Below the pieces are notes generated by a model. The model was not told the origin of the DNA, did not search any database, and saw only the letters and a list, made by a program, of their open reading frames with translations. DNA of 22,498 nt, taken from assembly GCA_036897625.1 (NCBI GenBank), contig JAYMTA010000999.1, forward strand, positions 1 to 22,498, written 5' to 3'. Origin of the DNA: Pelargonium cotyledonis. Its lineage: Eukaryota; Streptophyta; Magnoliopsida; Geraniales; Geraniaceae. Each line of letters begins with the position of its first letter. Positions within the stretch are counted from its first letter, which is position 1. Made by a program: the position numbers and the translations under genes. Shown here piece by piece: positions 1 to 10,573 of this stretch.

Positions 1-7
1 AACAAAG

Positions 8-10
<3 letters not shown>

Positions 11-40
<30 letters not shown>
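11..40. repeat. (AT)15 microsatellite
   Basis: A perfect AT dinucleotide run of fifteen units, seen directly. It lies in sequence downstream of MATH copy A. The rest of the stretch to about 494 is AT-rich and holds no coding signal that I recognise. Confidence 0.95.
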
Positions 41-42
<2 letters not shown>

Positions 43-494
43 AGGGTACATGGTCAAATTATCATGTATCAGGATTATAATAAAATGATCAGTTAGTTAT
101 GTTAAAATTATCCTGAGATAGGTTATTTTAAACAAATTGAATTTGTTACAAAATGTCTAATTCTAACCAGCTTATTCTTAATTTTGAAACAATGAATACA
201 CATTGTAGATTTGTATTTTTCTATCAATGAACCGGGCAGTCCTGTCCGGGTTTTAAAACATTGGAATATAAAGAATGAATTTCAACAAAAATTGGCAATT
301 ATGTAAATTATAAAACATTAAAAACATTCTATGTACTGGAAACTACATAATCATAATGGAAAATTCATATTTCGTAATTGCAAAATTCATAATAGTACTG
401 GAAATTTCAGCAATCCGGCTGCTTCTAGACAAGTACTAGCGCAGGGGAAAACAGAGAACACCTATTGATAATAACCAGTTTTGAATACACTGTT

Positions 495-1472
495 TCAGCT
501 ATTGACAACAGAGATGAAGGTAATATTCCCTTCAACAATCACAGTATCATTAACTATGAACCTTCTTGATGCATCATTGAGCTCACTAAGCGCCAAAAAC
601 TCGCCATAGCCCCAAATTCTGGAAGTGGAATTGAACCAATCCTTGCCTGCATAAATTAAGAAAAGAGCTTACAATTAGTTCTTTTTTTCAAGTTGAATTA
701 CAATAAACCAAATAATTGTTTAACCAACAGCCCATTTGCTTGATTCTTGATGCTCAGGGTATATTCTACATAAATTTTCGATCCTGAAGGAAGGCAAGAA
801 TTTCCAAGATACAGAAAGAGGGATAGACTTTTGCCAGTTGCCATGGAATCTCCTTTAGGACGAAGCTTTAACCTCCTGAATGAATCAAAAAAGTTAGTTA
901 ATCAAGTTATGATCATAAGTTGATGTGAAATGATATATCATAAGTTGGAATATTGGTAGGTAGATATATACCAATTGTGCCCTCCTATAGTGAGCACATA
1001 AGAGTCAGATGATTGCTGAGTTAAGGTTGAAAACTTGTCAACCTTCCAAGTCCAACTACTATTACATTGTTCATTCATGATGCAAAGAGATCCACTTTTC
1101 CATTCATTTTTGTGGAAAAAGATCGATCTCCACTCCAAAAGCGCAGCTGTCGTCGATGAGGTAGCCATTGGATGAATCATTGAATTTCAGACAAATATTC
1201 AGTAAGATGCACATAACATTTATAGCCTCCAGCTTCGAAATGATTTGAATCATACTTATCAGAATTGGATTTCACAAGCAACTGGAGAAGCAATGGGAAG
1301 GAATCAATCCGGAATAAGAAGTTGCCTGGTCTTGCGCTTCTTACTGAGCTTGAAATTGCTGTATAAGAACATAAATTATGAAGAATTACTATATATAAAG
1401 AAACTCCATCAAGGGTACATAATGATTACCAGAATGGGAAGCCTTTTCCTTTTTCACATCCTTCATGTCCAT
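495..1472 (-). pseudogene. MATH-domain (TRAF-like) pseudogene, copy A
   Basis: This was a plant two-MATH-domain protein, a TRAF-like substrate- or partner-binding fold. Surviving exons on the minus strand are 1430-1472 (start MDMKDVKKEK), about 1217-1358 (contains DSNHFEAGGYK), 972 to about 1183 (contains WTWKVDKFSTLT and GGHNW), about 731-875 (RLKLRPKGD, SIKNQANG) and 495-646 (FIVNDTVIVEG, then a TGA stop). Three lesions are visible by comparison with copies B and C. The exon encoding the middle of the first MATH domain is missing. A GATC duplication at 1121-1128 shifts the frame inside a conserved exon. A deletion of about 44 bp near 731 removes the splice donor present in copy B. The start exon and the last exon are still well formed, so decay appears fairly recent. 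Expression of a partial product cannot be excluded. Confidence 0.8.
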
Positions 1473-2120
1473 GTCTCCTCTTGTTGGCTTTGATTACTTG
1501 AAATTATGTTCAATAAACAGAATGCAAACCAACTTTAACTGTATACGTACAGTGATGTGTTGGTACAGTCAAGAGGTACTTATATATCAAAACAAAAATA
1601 TATATGTACTGGTCTCTTCATATTCTGCCATTTTGTTTCCCCATGTATTGGAACCAACACACACATAACCCATAATTAATTAACAAGCTGCCACTAACTA
1701 ATGCTTGGTTTCACTATATATAATAAATAACTAAAAATGAAATTATAGTAGTATAAGCTAAAGGGAACAAGACATTCAACCTCTATATATTAAAACTACT
1801 TATCGAATGGGACAATAAAAGCATACAAATTCATTTAAGCAAATTCGAGTCGATTTCACAATTAAATAAAGCTAATATGCATGAAACAACGACGAGGAAT
1901 AGACGACTATATTACAAATTAGTTTTAATCAAGAAGTATTATTTAAAAACATAATGAAAACCATTTGTAAATTCTAACTTGTTGTATCCATATATAACTT
2001 TGACATCAAAATTTGCAATTCAATTATAGTTCACAATGAAATACATTATATGAAACATCCATCTTACCAAGAGTTGTTGGAATAAAAACATTTGATCAAC
2101 AATATTGGAATACACTGTCT
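1473..2120. other. Upstream flank of MATH copy A, non-coding
   Basis: No gene was recognised. Short blocks resemble the upstream flank of MATH copy C at about 10590-10875. One is a motif containing TTTTGTTTCCCCA, near 1630 here and near 10755 in copy C. Another is an ATAAAAGCATRCAAAT block, near 1815 here and near 10858 in copy C. This suggests that the promoter region was duplicated with the gene. The rest is AT-rich. Confidence 0.5.
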
Positions 2121-2265
2121 TCAGCTATAGAAAGCAACAGACATGAAAGTAAATTTCCCTTCAACAATAACAGTATCATTGACTATGAAGCCATTGTTGT
2201 TTGCATTCTAGGTCTCATGAATAGCACAGGTGTCATAAGCTTCCTATATACTGCAAAAAATTCTT
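2121..2265 (-). pseudogene. MATH-domain C-terminal exon relic
   Basis: The minus strand reads NNGFIVNDTVIVEGKFTF and stops with TGA at 2121-2123. This matches the last exon of copies A, B and C. The 5-prime part (about 2190-2265) begins like the family exon (EFFAV) but then departs, as if a short insertion or rearrangement occurred. No upstream exons were found, so this is an isolated fragment of a further MATH copy. The following stretch to 2699 shows no gene I can support. Confidence 0.75.
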
Positions 2266-2699
2266 GGTTGAACAACACAATGTGACTCAAAGTCGGTAGA
2301 GTTGTTTCCTGAAAACCTCTTCTTTTGGACTTTTTGATCCAACACCTAGCCCTTTCTGCTTCTCAAATCTATCTATGAAAATCATCTTCATTCACTTCTC
2401 TAGGTACTCACATGTCTTCTTCAACCATTAGGATTTATATACTTATAAATTGGATTTGTTTTGGTTATTAATTTGCTTAAAAAATAAATGATACAAGTCA
2501 TTACTGTTTTTTTTAACCTTAAATCCGTTGTATCCAAATAATTAATGAAGATTCATTCCTAAACAAAATGTTGGCATTTTAATTTAAAAATGATCCAGGT
2601 CTATCGTCTAATTACAGCAACTGCGGAAGATTTTCTGTAGAACTTGAAGCAGATATGACAATTAATACTAGAGTTTGGGAATTAATAAATTGGATGGTT

Positions 2700-3469
2700 T
2701 CAGGTGTTGACAGACATGAAGGTAATTTTGCCTTGAACAATCACAATATCATTAAGTATGAATCCATTTGATGCTTTGTTGAGATCACTCAGCGCCAAAA
2801 GCTCGTTAAATCCCCAGCTTCTAGCAGTACTAGTGGAACCGAACCAAGTCTTGCCTGCATATATATACATTAAGAAAACAGTTCATGATCAGTGTGCTTT
2901 TCTTCAAGTTGAATATATATTACTCAAAAGCTAGATAATTAACCAACAGATCGATGTGTGTGTAAAGTTTAAATCTGTACGCTCTTTGTCTTCCCCATTT
3001 GCTTGATTCTTGATGCTCACTGTAAATTCTACATAAATTTCCGATCCTGAAAGAAGAGAAGAATGATCGTCAAGACCAAGAAAGAGGGATACACTTTTTC
3101 CCTTTGCCCTGGAATGTCCTTTAGGATAAACCTTTAACCTCCTGTACGTATCGATCAAAATAAATAGTTAGTTAGTTAGTTATCATCAGTTGATGTAAAG
3201 TGATCATCAGTCAGAAATGCTAGCTAAGTAGATATGTACCATTTGTGCCCTCCTACATTGAGCACATCAGAGTCATATGATTGTCGAGTTAAAGTTGAAA
3301 ACTTGTCAACCTTCCAAGTCCAAGTACTGTCATCAGGTTCATTCATGATGTGAAGAGATCCAGTGTTCCATTTGTTTTTGTGGATGAGGTATCCATTAGA
3401 TGCATCATTGAATACATCAAGGGGAAGTAATTTGGCAAAGCCCCATTCTGTCTTCAACACAAAACACAA
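2700..3469 (-). pseudogene. MATH-domain (TRAF-like) gene fragment, copy B, 5-prime truncated
   Basis: Three consecutive exons of a plant MATH protein are intact in frame on the minus strand. They are 3240 to about 3469 (KTEWGFAKLLPLDVFNDASN, WTWKVDKFSTLT), 2981-3141 (RLKVYPKGHS, SIKNQANGEDKER) and 2700-2854 (SWGFNELLALSDLNKASNGF, stop TGA). Splice phases agree: W is split tg|g and R is split c|gc. The first three exons are absent. The coding frame runs without an acceptor into a dispersed repeat at about 3470-3600. In addition, 12 residues are missing in frame at 3382/3383, between NGYLI and HKNKW, where copy C has an extra 36 bp. The second MATH domain is therefore nearly complete and the first is lost. 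I call it a pseudogene fragment, though a chimeric short protein is possible. Confidence 0.75.
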
Positions 3470-3600
3470 AACACGAACTCGATATGTTTTACATAGTAAC
3501 TACATATATGGGTCGTGTTGACACGAACAAGACCCGATGCATTCTTCGATATATAACCAACACTTTTGACACGATACTATCCGGTATGAACTTTGTAATT
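3470..3600. repeat. Dispersed repeat, copy 1 (shared with about 7935-8080)
   Basis: The stretch contains motifs such as ACACGAACTCGATAT, GTGTTGACACGAAC and TTTGACACGATACTAT. These recur with divergence in the same order at about 7950-8070. It begins exactly where the coding similarity of MATH copy B ends. The element class is not recognised. Similar ACACGA-rich sequence is common in plant repeats, but I cannot name a family. Confidence 0.55.
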
Positions 3601-4142
3601 AGGTAGAACTAATAGACTGCAAATGAACTTCATCAGTTTATTTATAAACACACGCATTGGTTGGTGAACAACAAAGGTTCTTACATTGGTTGTTAAATGA
3701 TGTTCAACTTTGCTTTGCCTTCAAACTGAACTGATCTCATGATTTAGGCTAACAATGCGCCAGCAATGAACTCAAGACTAAACTGCTAACAAATTACATG
3801 ACAGCTTTTTATTTGCAGCTGTACTGAAGTCTCGGATCAGCTTATACTAAAATTGCTAAATTCAATAGCAATCACTGGTCCACTTGTAATACCTAACGCT
3901 ATTTCTAAGTGAAACAACGTGCAATTGTTAGAAAAAATCATAAAAAAAGAGAACTGAAACATATAATATCAACAAAATATTACTAGCAAATGCAATCAAA
4001 AGAGTTCCAGATCGTCTTTATGTCGAGAACAGAAAGATATGATATCACACAAACAGTCACAAGATCGCTAGTTACAAAAACTACACTACTATAGTTGCTA
4101 TGAGAATTAGTTGGTGCTCAAGTAGTGAGTAGCATTGACTAG
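3601..4142. other. Non-coding gap with relic of MATH upstream flank
   Basis: No gene was recognised. Near 3606-3640, a block containing GACTGCAAATGAACT matches the upstream flank of MATH copy C at about 10618-10635. The promoter side of copy B therefore seems to survive although its first exons are gone. The remainder is the 3-prime flank of F-box gene 1. Confidence 0.45.
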
Positions 4143-5421
4143 CTATATGTCCCCTTCTTTGCATTCATCTGCAATACAATAAAACGTTGAAAAACTATAA
4201 GAACAAGGCTTATTTATGACTGATGAGATTTAACAAATTATAACAATTCAGAACAAACCTTCATCAAATAGATCAGAATGCAGTGCCATGTCATCTCCTC
4301 CATCAAGTAAAATTAAATTATCAGTGCAAAGATATGCATCCCAGTCATAAACAATATCCCCCGTCCGAAAGCGAAGAGGACGAATTTTCATGCTCTCTAG
4401 GCTTAATAAAAGCAAGGTATTGATTTCTCCTTGTACTCTTGCTCGAAACAGTAGCTCGCCACTCCTTGTAAAATCAGTTGGGATAATGTGAAATACCGAC
4501 ATCCAATTGACTTTAAAGTCCAGGCTCCAAGACTTGGCTATGCCGTACTCCTTCATTACCCATATGCAGCAGTAGTCCTCTTTTTGAAACAATACAGATA
4601 GATATTCCCCCAGCCGTTTTGGAACAAAGTTGACAAATGGTCTCAAATTAATAGCACAGTAGCAGTCAGGAAGGTTAATCCTTTGGAATACCTCATTAGC
4701 CAGATCAAATGATAAGATATAGGTCTCTGCAGTAGTATTCATAACTCTCCAATGCACAGCTTCATTAACAAATGTCCATGTCTCATCAATCGTCATGCAA
4801 GGAATAACAGTACTACATACTCCTTTCCAAGAGTATGAGCTAAACGAAAAAACCTCAACTTCAGGAGTAAATCTTTTAACATTACTCAGAGTTTCATCAA
4901 GAATAGCTGGGTAAGCCATTTTTACCACCTTCAACTCATTAAGGCGAGGCAGGAAACCAAAGCCAAGGCGGTCTCTTGGGCAACGAACATAATTGGGAAG
5001 AATCTTCACCTTTCTAATTGCAGGGTTCCAAAGGTATATATCAGCTGCACCTGCTGCTGATTTCAGATTACGCAGACAGATTAACCCACTGCAACAAGAT
5101 TCCACCTTGAACTTCAAAGACATCTGTTTAAACAGAGTTGGTTTAAATGTTCGACCCAAGGTCAACCCAGAATGTAATGATTTTCCAGTTATATCCTTGT
5201 CATCCAATTCAAAAAGTAAGTGTTCATTGTTGGACATTCGAGTTTTCTTGTACTGCAAACTAACAAAACCCGGGTCACCAAATAGTGTGCACCAAGATTT
5301 GTTTACATTCCTAAAACGCATGACAGACTGGACAGGTAGTAGCGACAGAATGTCAACTATTATGTCACATGGAAGATCACATGTTGAAAGTGATTCTGAT
5401 AAGGCCATGGTTTTCTCAGAA
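4143..5421 (-). CDS. F-box/FBA protein gene 1, main coding exons
   Basis: This encodes an F-box protein, the substrate receptor of an SCF (SKP1-CUL1) ubiquitin ligase. The main exon is 4259-5421. A 90-bp GT-AG intron (4169-4258) leads to a tail exon 4143-4168 (DECKEGDI, stop TAG). The F-box runs through CDLPCDIIVDILSLLPVQSV and MRFRNVNKSW near the N-terminus. It is followed by an F-box-associated type 1 region with LWNPAIRKVKILP, GFGFLPRLNELKVVKM and a C-terminal LILLDGGDDMA. Starting at the ATG at 5408 (context ACCATGG) gives 391 residues, the usual size for this family. An upstream exon at 7234-7316 splices in frame at the acceptor at 5421/5422 and would give 423 residues. The target protein cannot be told from sequence. 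It is the paralogue of the gene at 11457-12685. Confidence 0.9.
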
Positions 5422-7233
5422 CTGCAGTAGAAGATAGATATAAGTTGAAGACTGTAAGATCACAGTGCAGGCACAATATATGGTTACACTAAGACTATTC
5501 AGCTAGTTAAATCAATTAACTATTTGCATCATATAAAAAAAAGGTCAATAGTACAATAGAGTAAAGCAACAATATGAAGGGATCCAGTACAATAGGCTAT
5601 ATAAAACTGTATGACAACAACGAGTGATTATGCACAAAAACTCATAAATAAATCAATCACTAGTAAACCAACATGTGTATTGGGTCCCGACAGTTCTTGA
5701 AAGATATCAGACCAATTATGGACTCAAAAACCTCCCTAATGATGTCTGGAATGGTAAAAAATCGCCAACGCATGAATACAGGTCCACAATGAGTCAAAAC
5801 ATATGAGAAAATGAAGAGAGACTAGCCCACTGCCACGGGACCTTCATGTCCAGTGTGGCATTGAAGGTCGTCACAACCGTGGCCTAGTCCCACGCCCATA
5901 AGGAGCTCCAGTGCTCCACCTTCACATGGCATCATAGGTCTCCACTTGAGACTAGAGTTTTGCATCCCATGTGGCAAAAGGAAGTGCACGCCTGTGGGCC
6001 TACAACTCGGTATCTTACTTCACCAAGGTTCTTCTCAAACTTGGTCATTTGCCTTTCAAGGACCTTATAACTCTTTAACATGGGATCTTCACATCACACA
6101 TGATACAAAGTACATTTGGAACAACACCAAGTTGTCTGCGATCGTCCGGGCAGATAAGTAAAGATGTGCCCCAAGGAAATCACACCTTAGCTTGGTTGAT
6201 TTTTCATGAGGTCTGAAACACCTAATGGCATGCATGGGTTGTAAGCACACAACGAAGTTCTTGAACAAGATATGCCTTATTGTAAGCTTATGTACTCCAC
6301 CTCACAGCTCCACTCTCAAGCTCTACTCAACTTAATCATCATTACATCGGCATGACATCATCACCGCCTCGGAGTCGCATCATCATTGCTTGTGTGACAT
6401 TATCATGACATCGTCATAGCTCATCACTTCTTCAATTCATTTCTCACATTCATTCTAAATTCTCTCTCAAGATTCTCTCTAGTCAATTTTGCAATGCACT
6501 TGCATTTTACTACGGTAGAGATACTTCTTCTCACGTCTGATGTAAAATCTAGGGTATGGTGTACTCTATTTTTTTTCCCCATTCAACTCTAGAGCTCTTG
6601 AGTAGGACTCAAACCCAAGGTTGGAAGATAAGATCGAGAGTCAAGACTCAAGGGTGGAACGTAAACATTAAGCGTTGTTGTTGGATTTGGTCCCGAGTCA
6701 AAAAGACCCATCAACAAGCAAGTTCCGAATTGGTCAAAACACTATTCACTTTGGTCTAAATTATTTCATGTACTCCCATCTATACCCGTTGCATCCTATA
6801 AATTGTGTAATTGTTCCTAGTTGGTCCATATCCCCACAGATAATTTAAATTGAAAGTTAATGTCATGTCATCCAAAATTTAACAGTTTTGTCACTAATTT
6901 GAACAGTACAGATCGATGGAAAACAATGTTGTTATCTTTAGGACAAAACTGAATCAAGAAAAAGGATGAGTACTAATTTTGGATTAACTAAATTAGAGCA
7001 TATATAGACCTGTTTGAAGCATATTCCAAGTCCAACCTAGGACAAAGCCATTTTACATGCAAAATTCTTTATCTTTAATTGTATTATGTTATCTAGAGCA
7101 TCAAGACACAGCTTATCATGTTATATATCAAATAAAAAAGGCTTAAATAAACGCAATATACACCAAAAATAGGAAATGTTATAGTGCCTACCCTTGTTCT
7201 AAATTTTGCATCCGCCATTTGGGAGAGAGGTAC
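5422..7233 (-). other. Large intron of F-box gene 1, containing probable inserted sequence
   Basis: This 1.8-kb stretch lies between the main exon and the 5-prime coding exon of F-box gene 1. The equivalent intron of gene 2 is only about 0.8 kb. The middle part, roughly 5680-6770, differs in composition from its surroundings. It has a GC-richer segment at 5820-6060 and pyrimidine-rich sequence at 6290-6480. It looks like an inserted element or degraded LTR-type sequence. I found no convincing terminal repeats, target-site duplication or transposon protein, so its class is unknown. Confidence 0.4.
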
Positions 7234-7316
7234 CGCTTGAGAGAATCAGAGGAAGCGTATGTGAGGTTGTGGTTGAGGAAGGACTGGAACAGGGGAGATC
7301 GGACGTCGTAGATCAT
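7234..7316 (-). CDS. F-box gene 1, predicted 5-prime coding exon
   Basis: The minus strand reads MIYDVRSPLFQSFLNH and onward for 27 residues. The exon ends in cg at a GTACCT donor and joins the main exon at 5421 to continue in frame (KR|SEKTMALS). F-box gene 2 has a homologous exon at 13473-13537 (MIYNVSSPLFLSFLNHRAPP) with the same donor, the same phase and the same ATG. An in-frame stop lies a short way upstream (TAG, 13 codons before the ATG), which supports the ATG as the start. Shared phase and protein similarity between paralogues suggest that this is translated. It could alternatively be 5-prime UTR, because gene 1 has its own good internal ATG at 5408. Confidence 0.55.
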
Positions 7317-7457
7317 TTTCGAACCCACAAAGATCCAAATCCTCTTCTACTTCTTCAACTTTTCCTGAAATGTGACTACAAAAGGATCAGAACCAAACAG
7401 GATGATGTGTTTTTCGTGAACAGTACTTTATAAAAGTGACCGGAAAAGTAGCTGGAC

Positions 7458-7545
7458 CTGAAGGAGGCAGCCGGAGGCGGTGGTCAGGGGCGGTCAAAGG
7501 CAAAGATCCGGCGAGCAGCTGAGCAGTGAGTGGCGCTGTGGGAGT
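7458..7545 (-). promoter_or_regulatory. F-box gene 1, leader exon
   Basis: The sequence upstream of a CTTCAG/GTCCAG donor at 7458/7457 aligns with the leader of F-box gene 2 (donor region at 13726). Shared blocks include GACCTGAAGGAG and, in matching order, a CCGGAG-rich part and GCAGCTGA. I treat it as an untranslated first exon. Its 5-prime end is placed only from the nearby TATA box. Confidence 0.45.
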
Positions 7546-7562
7546 GAGGAAAGTGTGATACA

Positions 7563-7570
7563 TTATATAA
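7563..7570 (-). promoter_or_regulatory. Putative TATA box of F-box gene 1
   Basis: TTATATAATG on the minus strand lies about 25-30 bp upstream of the inferred leader. Further upstream, ATTACCTAATTACTAATRTG (7593-7612) is nearly identical to the same position in gene 2 (13848-13867). The core promoter was therefore duplicated with the gene. Confidence 0.4.
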
Positions 7571-7934
7571 AGTGTGTGTGATGTGTTAATATTACCTAAT
7601 TACTAATATGAGTTTGTTTAATTAAAGCATGCACTAATCTTAGTCTTAATGTAACCAAACTAGTCTTGTGCTCCAAGTTACTTTTGTTGTACTTGTCACT
7701 TAGATCATGACTGTCTGTACGGGCATTTCTTTTAACTGTAACAAACAACATGGGCTTTGTTTTTATGGGGCTGGGTTTGTCTTTAAAACTTCCTATGTCC
7801 AATTATGGGTTAAATTAGAGTCTAGCAATTTGTGCGTGTGTCATGTTGTGTTGAAAGTTATTTATGTGTGGATTGAGTCTATATGTACACAACGCATCTA
7901 ATAATTGTGATGACGCTTGAACGTGAATGCGACA

Positions 7935-8080
7935 TATTTATGAACATATAACACGAATTCGATATATTTGATTTCATAATTGTATGTACACACGACTTGA
8001 TATGATCAACACTATCACGACCCAACACATTTTGCACGATGGAATCAACATGTTTGACACGAAACTATTCATCATGCAAT
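7935..8080. repeat. Dispersed repeat, copy 2
   Basis: It contains ACACGAATTCGATATATTTG, then CACGACCCAACACATTTTG, then TTTGACACGAAACTATTCAT. These match the 3470-3600 segment in order and orientation. The repeat may extend to about 8120, because another ACACGACCCAATATAT unit follows. Its class is not identified. Confidence 0.55.
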
Positions 8081-8547
8081 ATGTTTGACATGACACGACC
8101 CAATATATCTAACACGTTAATAAATTAACTTACAATTATATTATTAAGTGTGTGTGTACAGTGTATTACGTGTTTTGGAAGCTTAAAACAAACAAAACTC
8201 AATTACTAAATGTGTTGGGTTTTCCAACTAGAACATGTTTACAAAATGTAAGTCCATAAACACGCTAGTTTCATATCATGGTAGTGTTGGATAGTGCTAT
8301 AAGACGAATAGTTAGCTCTAAGTTAAGATTTAATGTGACTCCGTCCTGAAATTTAGAATTATATACATATTCACATTTTTACTTTTGAAAAAAAATCTGT
8401 AAATTTATTTTACATAGCAAGTCATTACCATTTGTCCCAACATAAGTATCTTTGCCCAACTTGCATTTTTGTGTCAAAATAATTGTTTGTTTAATTTTTA
8501 GTAAGATTGTTATCCATAATTCAACAATATTATCTCTATAAAAAAAA

Positions 8548-8667
8548 TTAGTTGATATCCTTTAAATCTTTTATAACATGTGCACATGAAAAATTGGAAA
8601 TAGAAGATAAGATGTGCAGCACTATCTTGTACATAATTAGTTGATATCCTTTAAATCTGTTATAACA
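8548..8667. repeat. 31-bp direct repeat pair, 88 bp apart
   Basis: The sequence starting ATTAGTTGATATCCTTTAAA occurs at 8548-8578 and again at 8636-8667, with one substitution near the end (CTTTTATAACA against CTGTTATAACA). It is a simple local duplication in AT-rich intergenic sequence. No function is apparent. Confidence 0.85.
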
Positions 8668-9127
8668 GTATATTTTTTTTTTTTTTGTAATTTTGGTTTT
8701 AAAAAATTGTAATTTTTTATTGATGAGGTTAATATTTGGAGTTTGTTGAGGTTAATTTTTTTCTTTTAATCTTTGTAAAGATTGATAAAACTTTGTAAAA
8801 AAAAAAGAAAAACTCGGAAATTTTCCGGCAAAACATGATAAAAGAAGAATGGGATTATAGTGAAGGGCAATTTCGAAATTTTAAAATAATAATAGTCATG
8901 CGTTGGGCACATGTCTCAATTATTGAAATATTCTATTAACTATAACGAAAAATTTTGTGACATAGTATAAGGTAACCAATTGTTACAAACTAAAGTGGAG
9001 AGAATCAACAATACTGAGTGAGGTTGTCTCCACGATGCTTCTGTTTCAATTTGCCAACTGATTCAAACCATCTTAAAACAGATATGACAATGCTAGAGCT
9101 CCTAAATATGAAAAATATGCTGAGCAA

Positions 9128-10573
9128 TTACAGATGATATTGGTTTCGGCCATTGAAAACAGATACTACATTAATTTTTCCTTCAACAATCACAGTATCA
9201 TTAACTATGAAGCCCCTTGATACATTGTTTAGATCACACAGCAGCATCAACTTAGCAAAGCCGCAACTACGAGAAATGGCACTGAACCAGTGCTTATCTG
9301 AAAAGGACAGAAACTTCCATCAAGATCATCCTCAATACATTTATGACTGCAACAAAAAAAACAATACTTGCATACACATATATATACACAAACTTGTCAC
9401 ATGGAAGTGATTCCCATTCAGTTGATCCTTGATGCTCAGCATAAATTCTGCGTAAACGTTGCATCCAGAAGGAAGAGAACTATCACACAAGCAGATAAAG
9501 AGGGATAGATATTTGTCCTTAGGGACAGAATCACCTCTCGGATAAAGAATTAACTTCCTGTATCAAACCGGTCAGTTAATCAATGACTGATGTAAATTTC
9601 ATTAAAAATTTGCATATCGATAACTAAGAGTAGATACCATTTGCGCCCTCCTACATTAAGCAGCTTAGACACATAATGTTCTTGAGTTAAGGTTGAAAAC
9701 TTCTCAACCTCCCAAGTGCAAGTACCATTAGCAGGTTCATTCTTGATACAAAGAGATCCAGTTTTCCATTCACTTGTATGGAGAAACATCTCCACTCCAA
9801 ACGCACAGCTATCGTCGTTAAGGTATCCATTAGATGGATCGTTGAAGTAGTTTGGCAAAACCCCATTCTGTTTTCATTACATGAAAGCATCTCTCTTTCC
9901 CATCTGCCATTGCATGTGTTAAATTTTTTTCATAAATATGTATTTGTTAGTTACAAACTGAATTCACAACAAAAGATTCAAAGTGTTAAGAGGATACCTT
10001 GTAGAGTCAAGTAGCTGTTGTGAACATGATCAAACACAAAAAATTTAAATATCACATTGACCTCCCAACCTTGAGGCAGAGAATTGGGCTCTGCTGCTAC
10101 CAAGTACAGAGAGATATAGCCATTGGCACCTCTTTTCTTGTCCCCATTCGGGTACAGTGATAGCTTCCTGCACCATTCAACATATATAACAAGTTCGATA
10201 AAACAAAAATCTAGGAATTGAAAATCGGATTTTATAACAAGCTCTATGTGCAATCAAGGAAATGTTAACACCAACCATTTATAACCCCCAGCATCAAAAT
10301 GTTCCGAATCATACTTATCACGATTGGTTTTCTCAAGCACCTGCAGAAGTAACTAGAATGATTCGATCTTGAATAAGTAGTTGCCTGGTCTTGCAGTTCT
10401 TACTGAGCATGAAATCTCTGTCAATGTATGCATAACAACCCAATATATCATTATGCAGAATCTCCACAATAGATATAAAACAATAAAAATCATATCAAGG
10501 ATACAAACATACCTGGATGAATGTTAACCTCAGATTGAGAACTCTTTTCCTTTTTCACTTCCTTAATGTTCAT
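9128..10573 (-). pseudogene. MATH-domain (TRAF-like) pseudogene, copy C, full exon set with two lesions
   Basis: All six exons of a two-MATH-domain protein are recognisable on the minus strand, with consistent splice phases. They are 10513-10573 (MNIKEVKKEK), 10276-10417 (TARPGNYLFKIESF, DSEHFDAGGYK), 9998-10167 (KLSLYPNGDKKRGANGYISL), 9638-9903 (DGKERCFHVMKTEWGFAKLL, CTWEVEKFSTLT), 9394-9557 (KLILYPRGDS) and 9128-9297 (RGFIVNDTVIVEG, stop TAA). The family architecture is two MATH domains back to back. Two defects break it. A TAG stop at 10353-10355 lies in the first MATH domain. A 14-bp deletion near 9845-9850, relative to copy B, shifts the frame before FNDPSNGYL. Every splice border still looks usable, so inactivation seems recent. 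Sequencing error is a less likely explanation for two separate lesions. Confidence 0.8.

Larger units (their letters stand above)
7600..9127. other. Intergenic, AT-rich, with repeats
   Basis: This is the gap between the promoter of F-box gene 1 and the 3-prime end of MATH copy C. It holds the second copy of a dispersed repeat (about 7935-8080), a pair of 31-bp direct repeats (8548-8578 and 8636-8667) and poly-T/poly-A runs near 8672-8685 and 8798-8808. The part at 9080-9100 resembles the 3-prime flank of MATH copy B at about 2650-2675. No gene was seen. Confidence 0.6.

Noticed and set aside
2700..5421. A single fused F-box-MATH protein
   Set aside because: The F-box genes end at their own stop codons and the MATH copies have their own start exons and upstream flanks. 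Nothing joins them in frame.
4993..5430. 145-codon plus-strand open frame
   Set aside because: It is antisense to the F-box/FBA exon of gene 1, which has clear domain motifs. The plus-strand product resembles no family.
5946..6161. 71-codon open frame in the intron of F-box gene 1
   Set aside because: It lies in probable inserted sequence. No transposon or host protein motif was seen.
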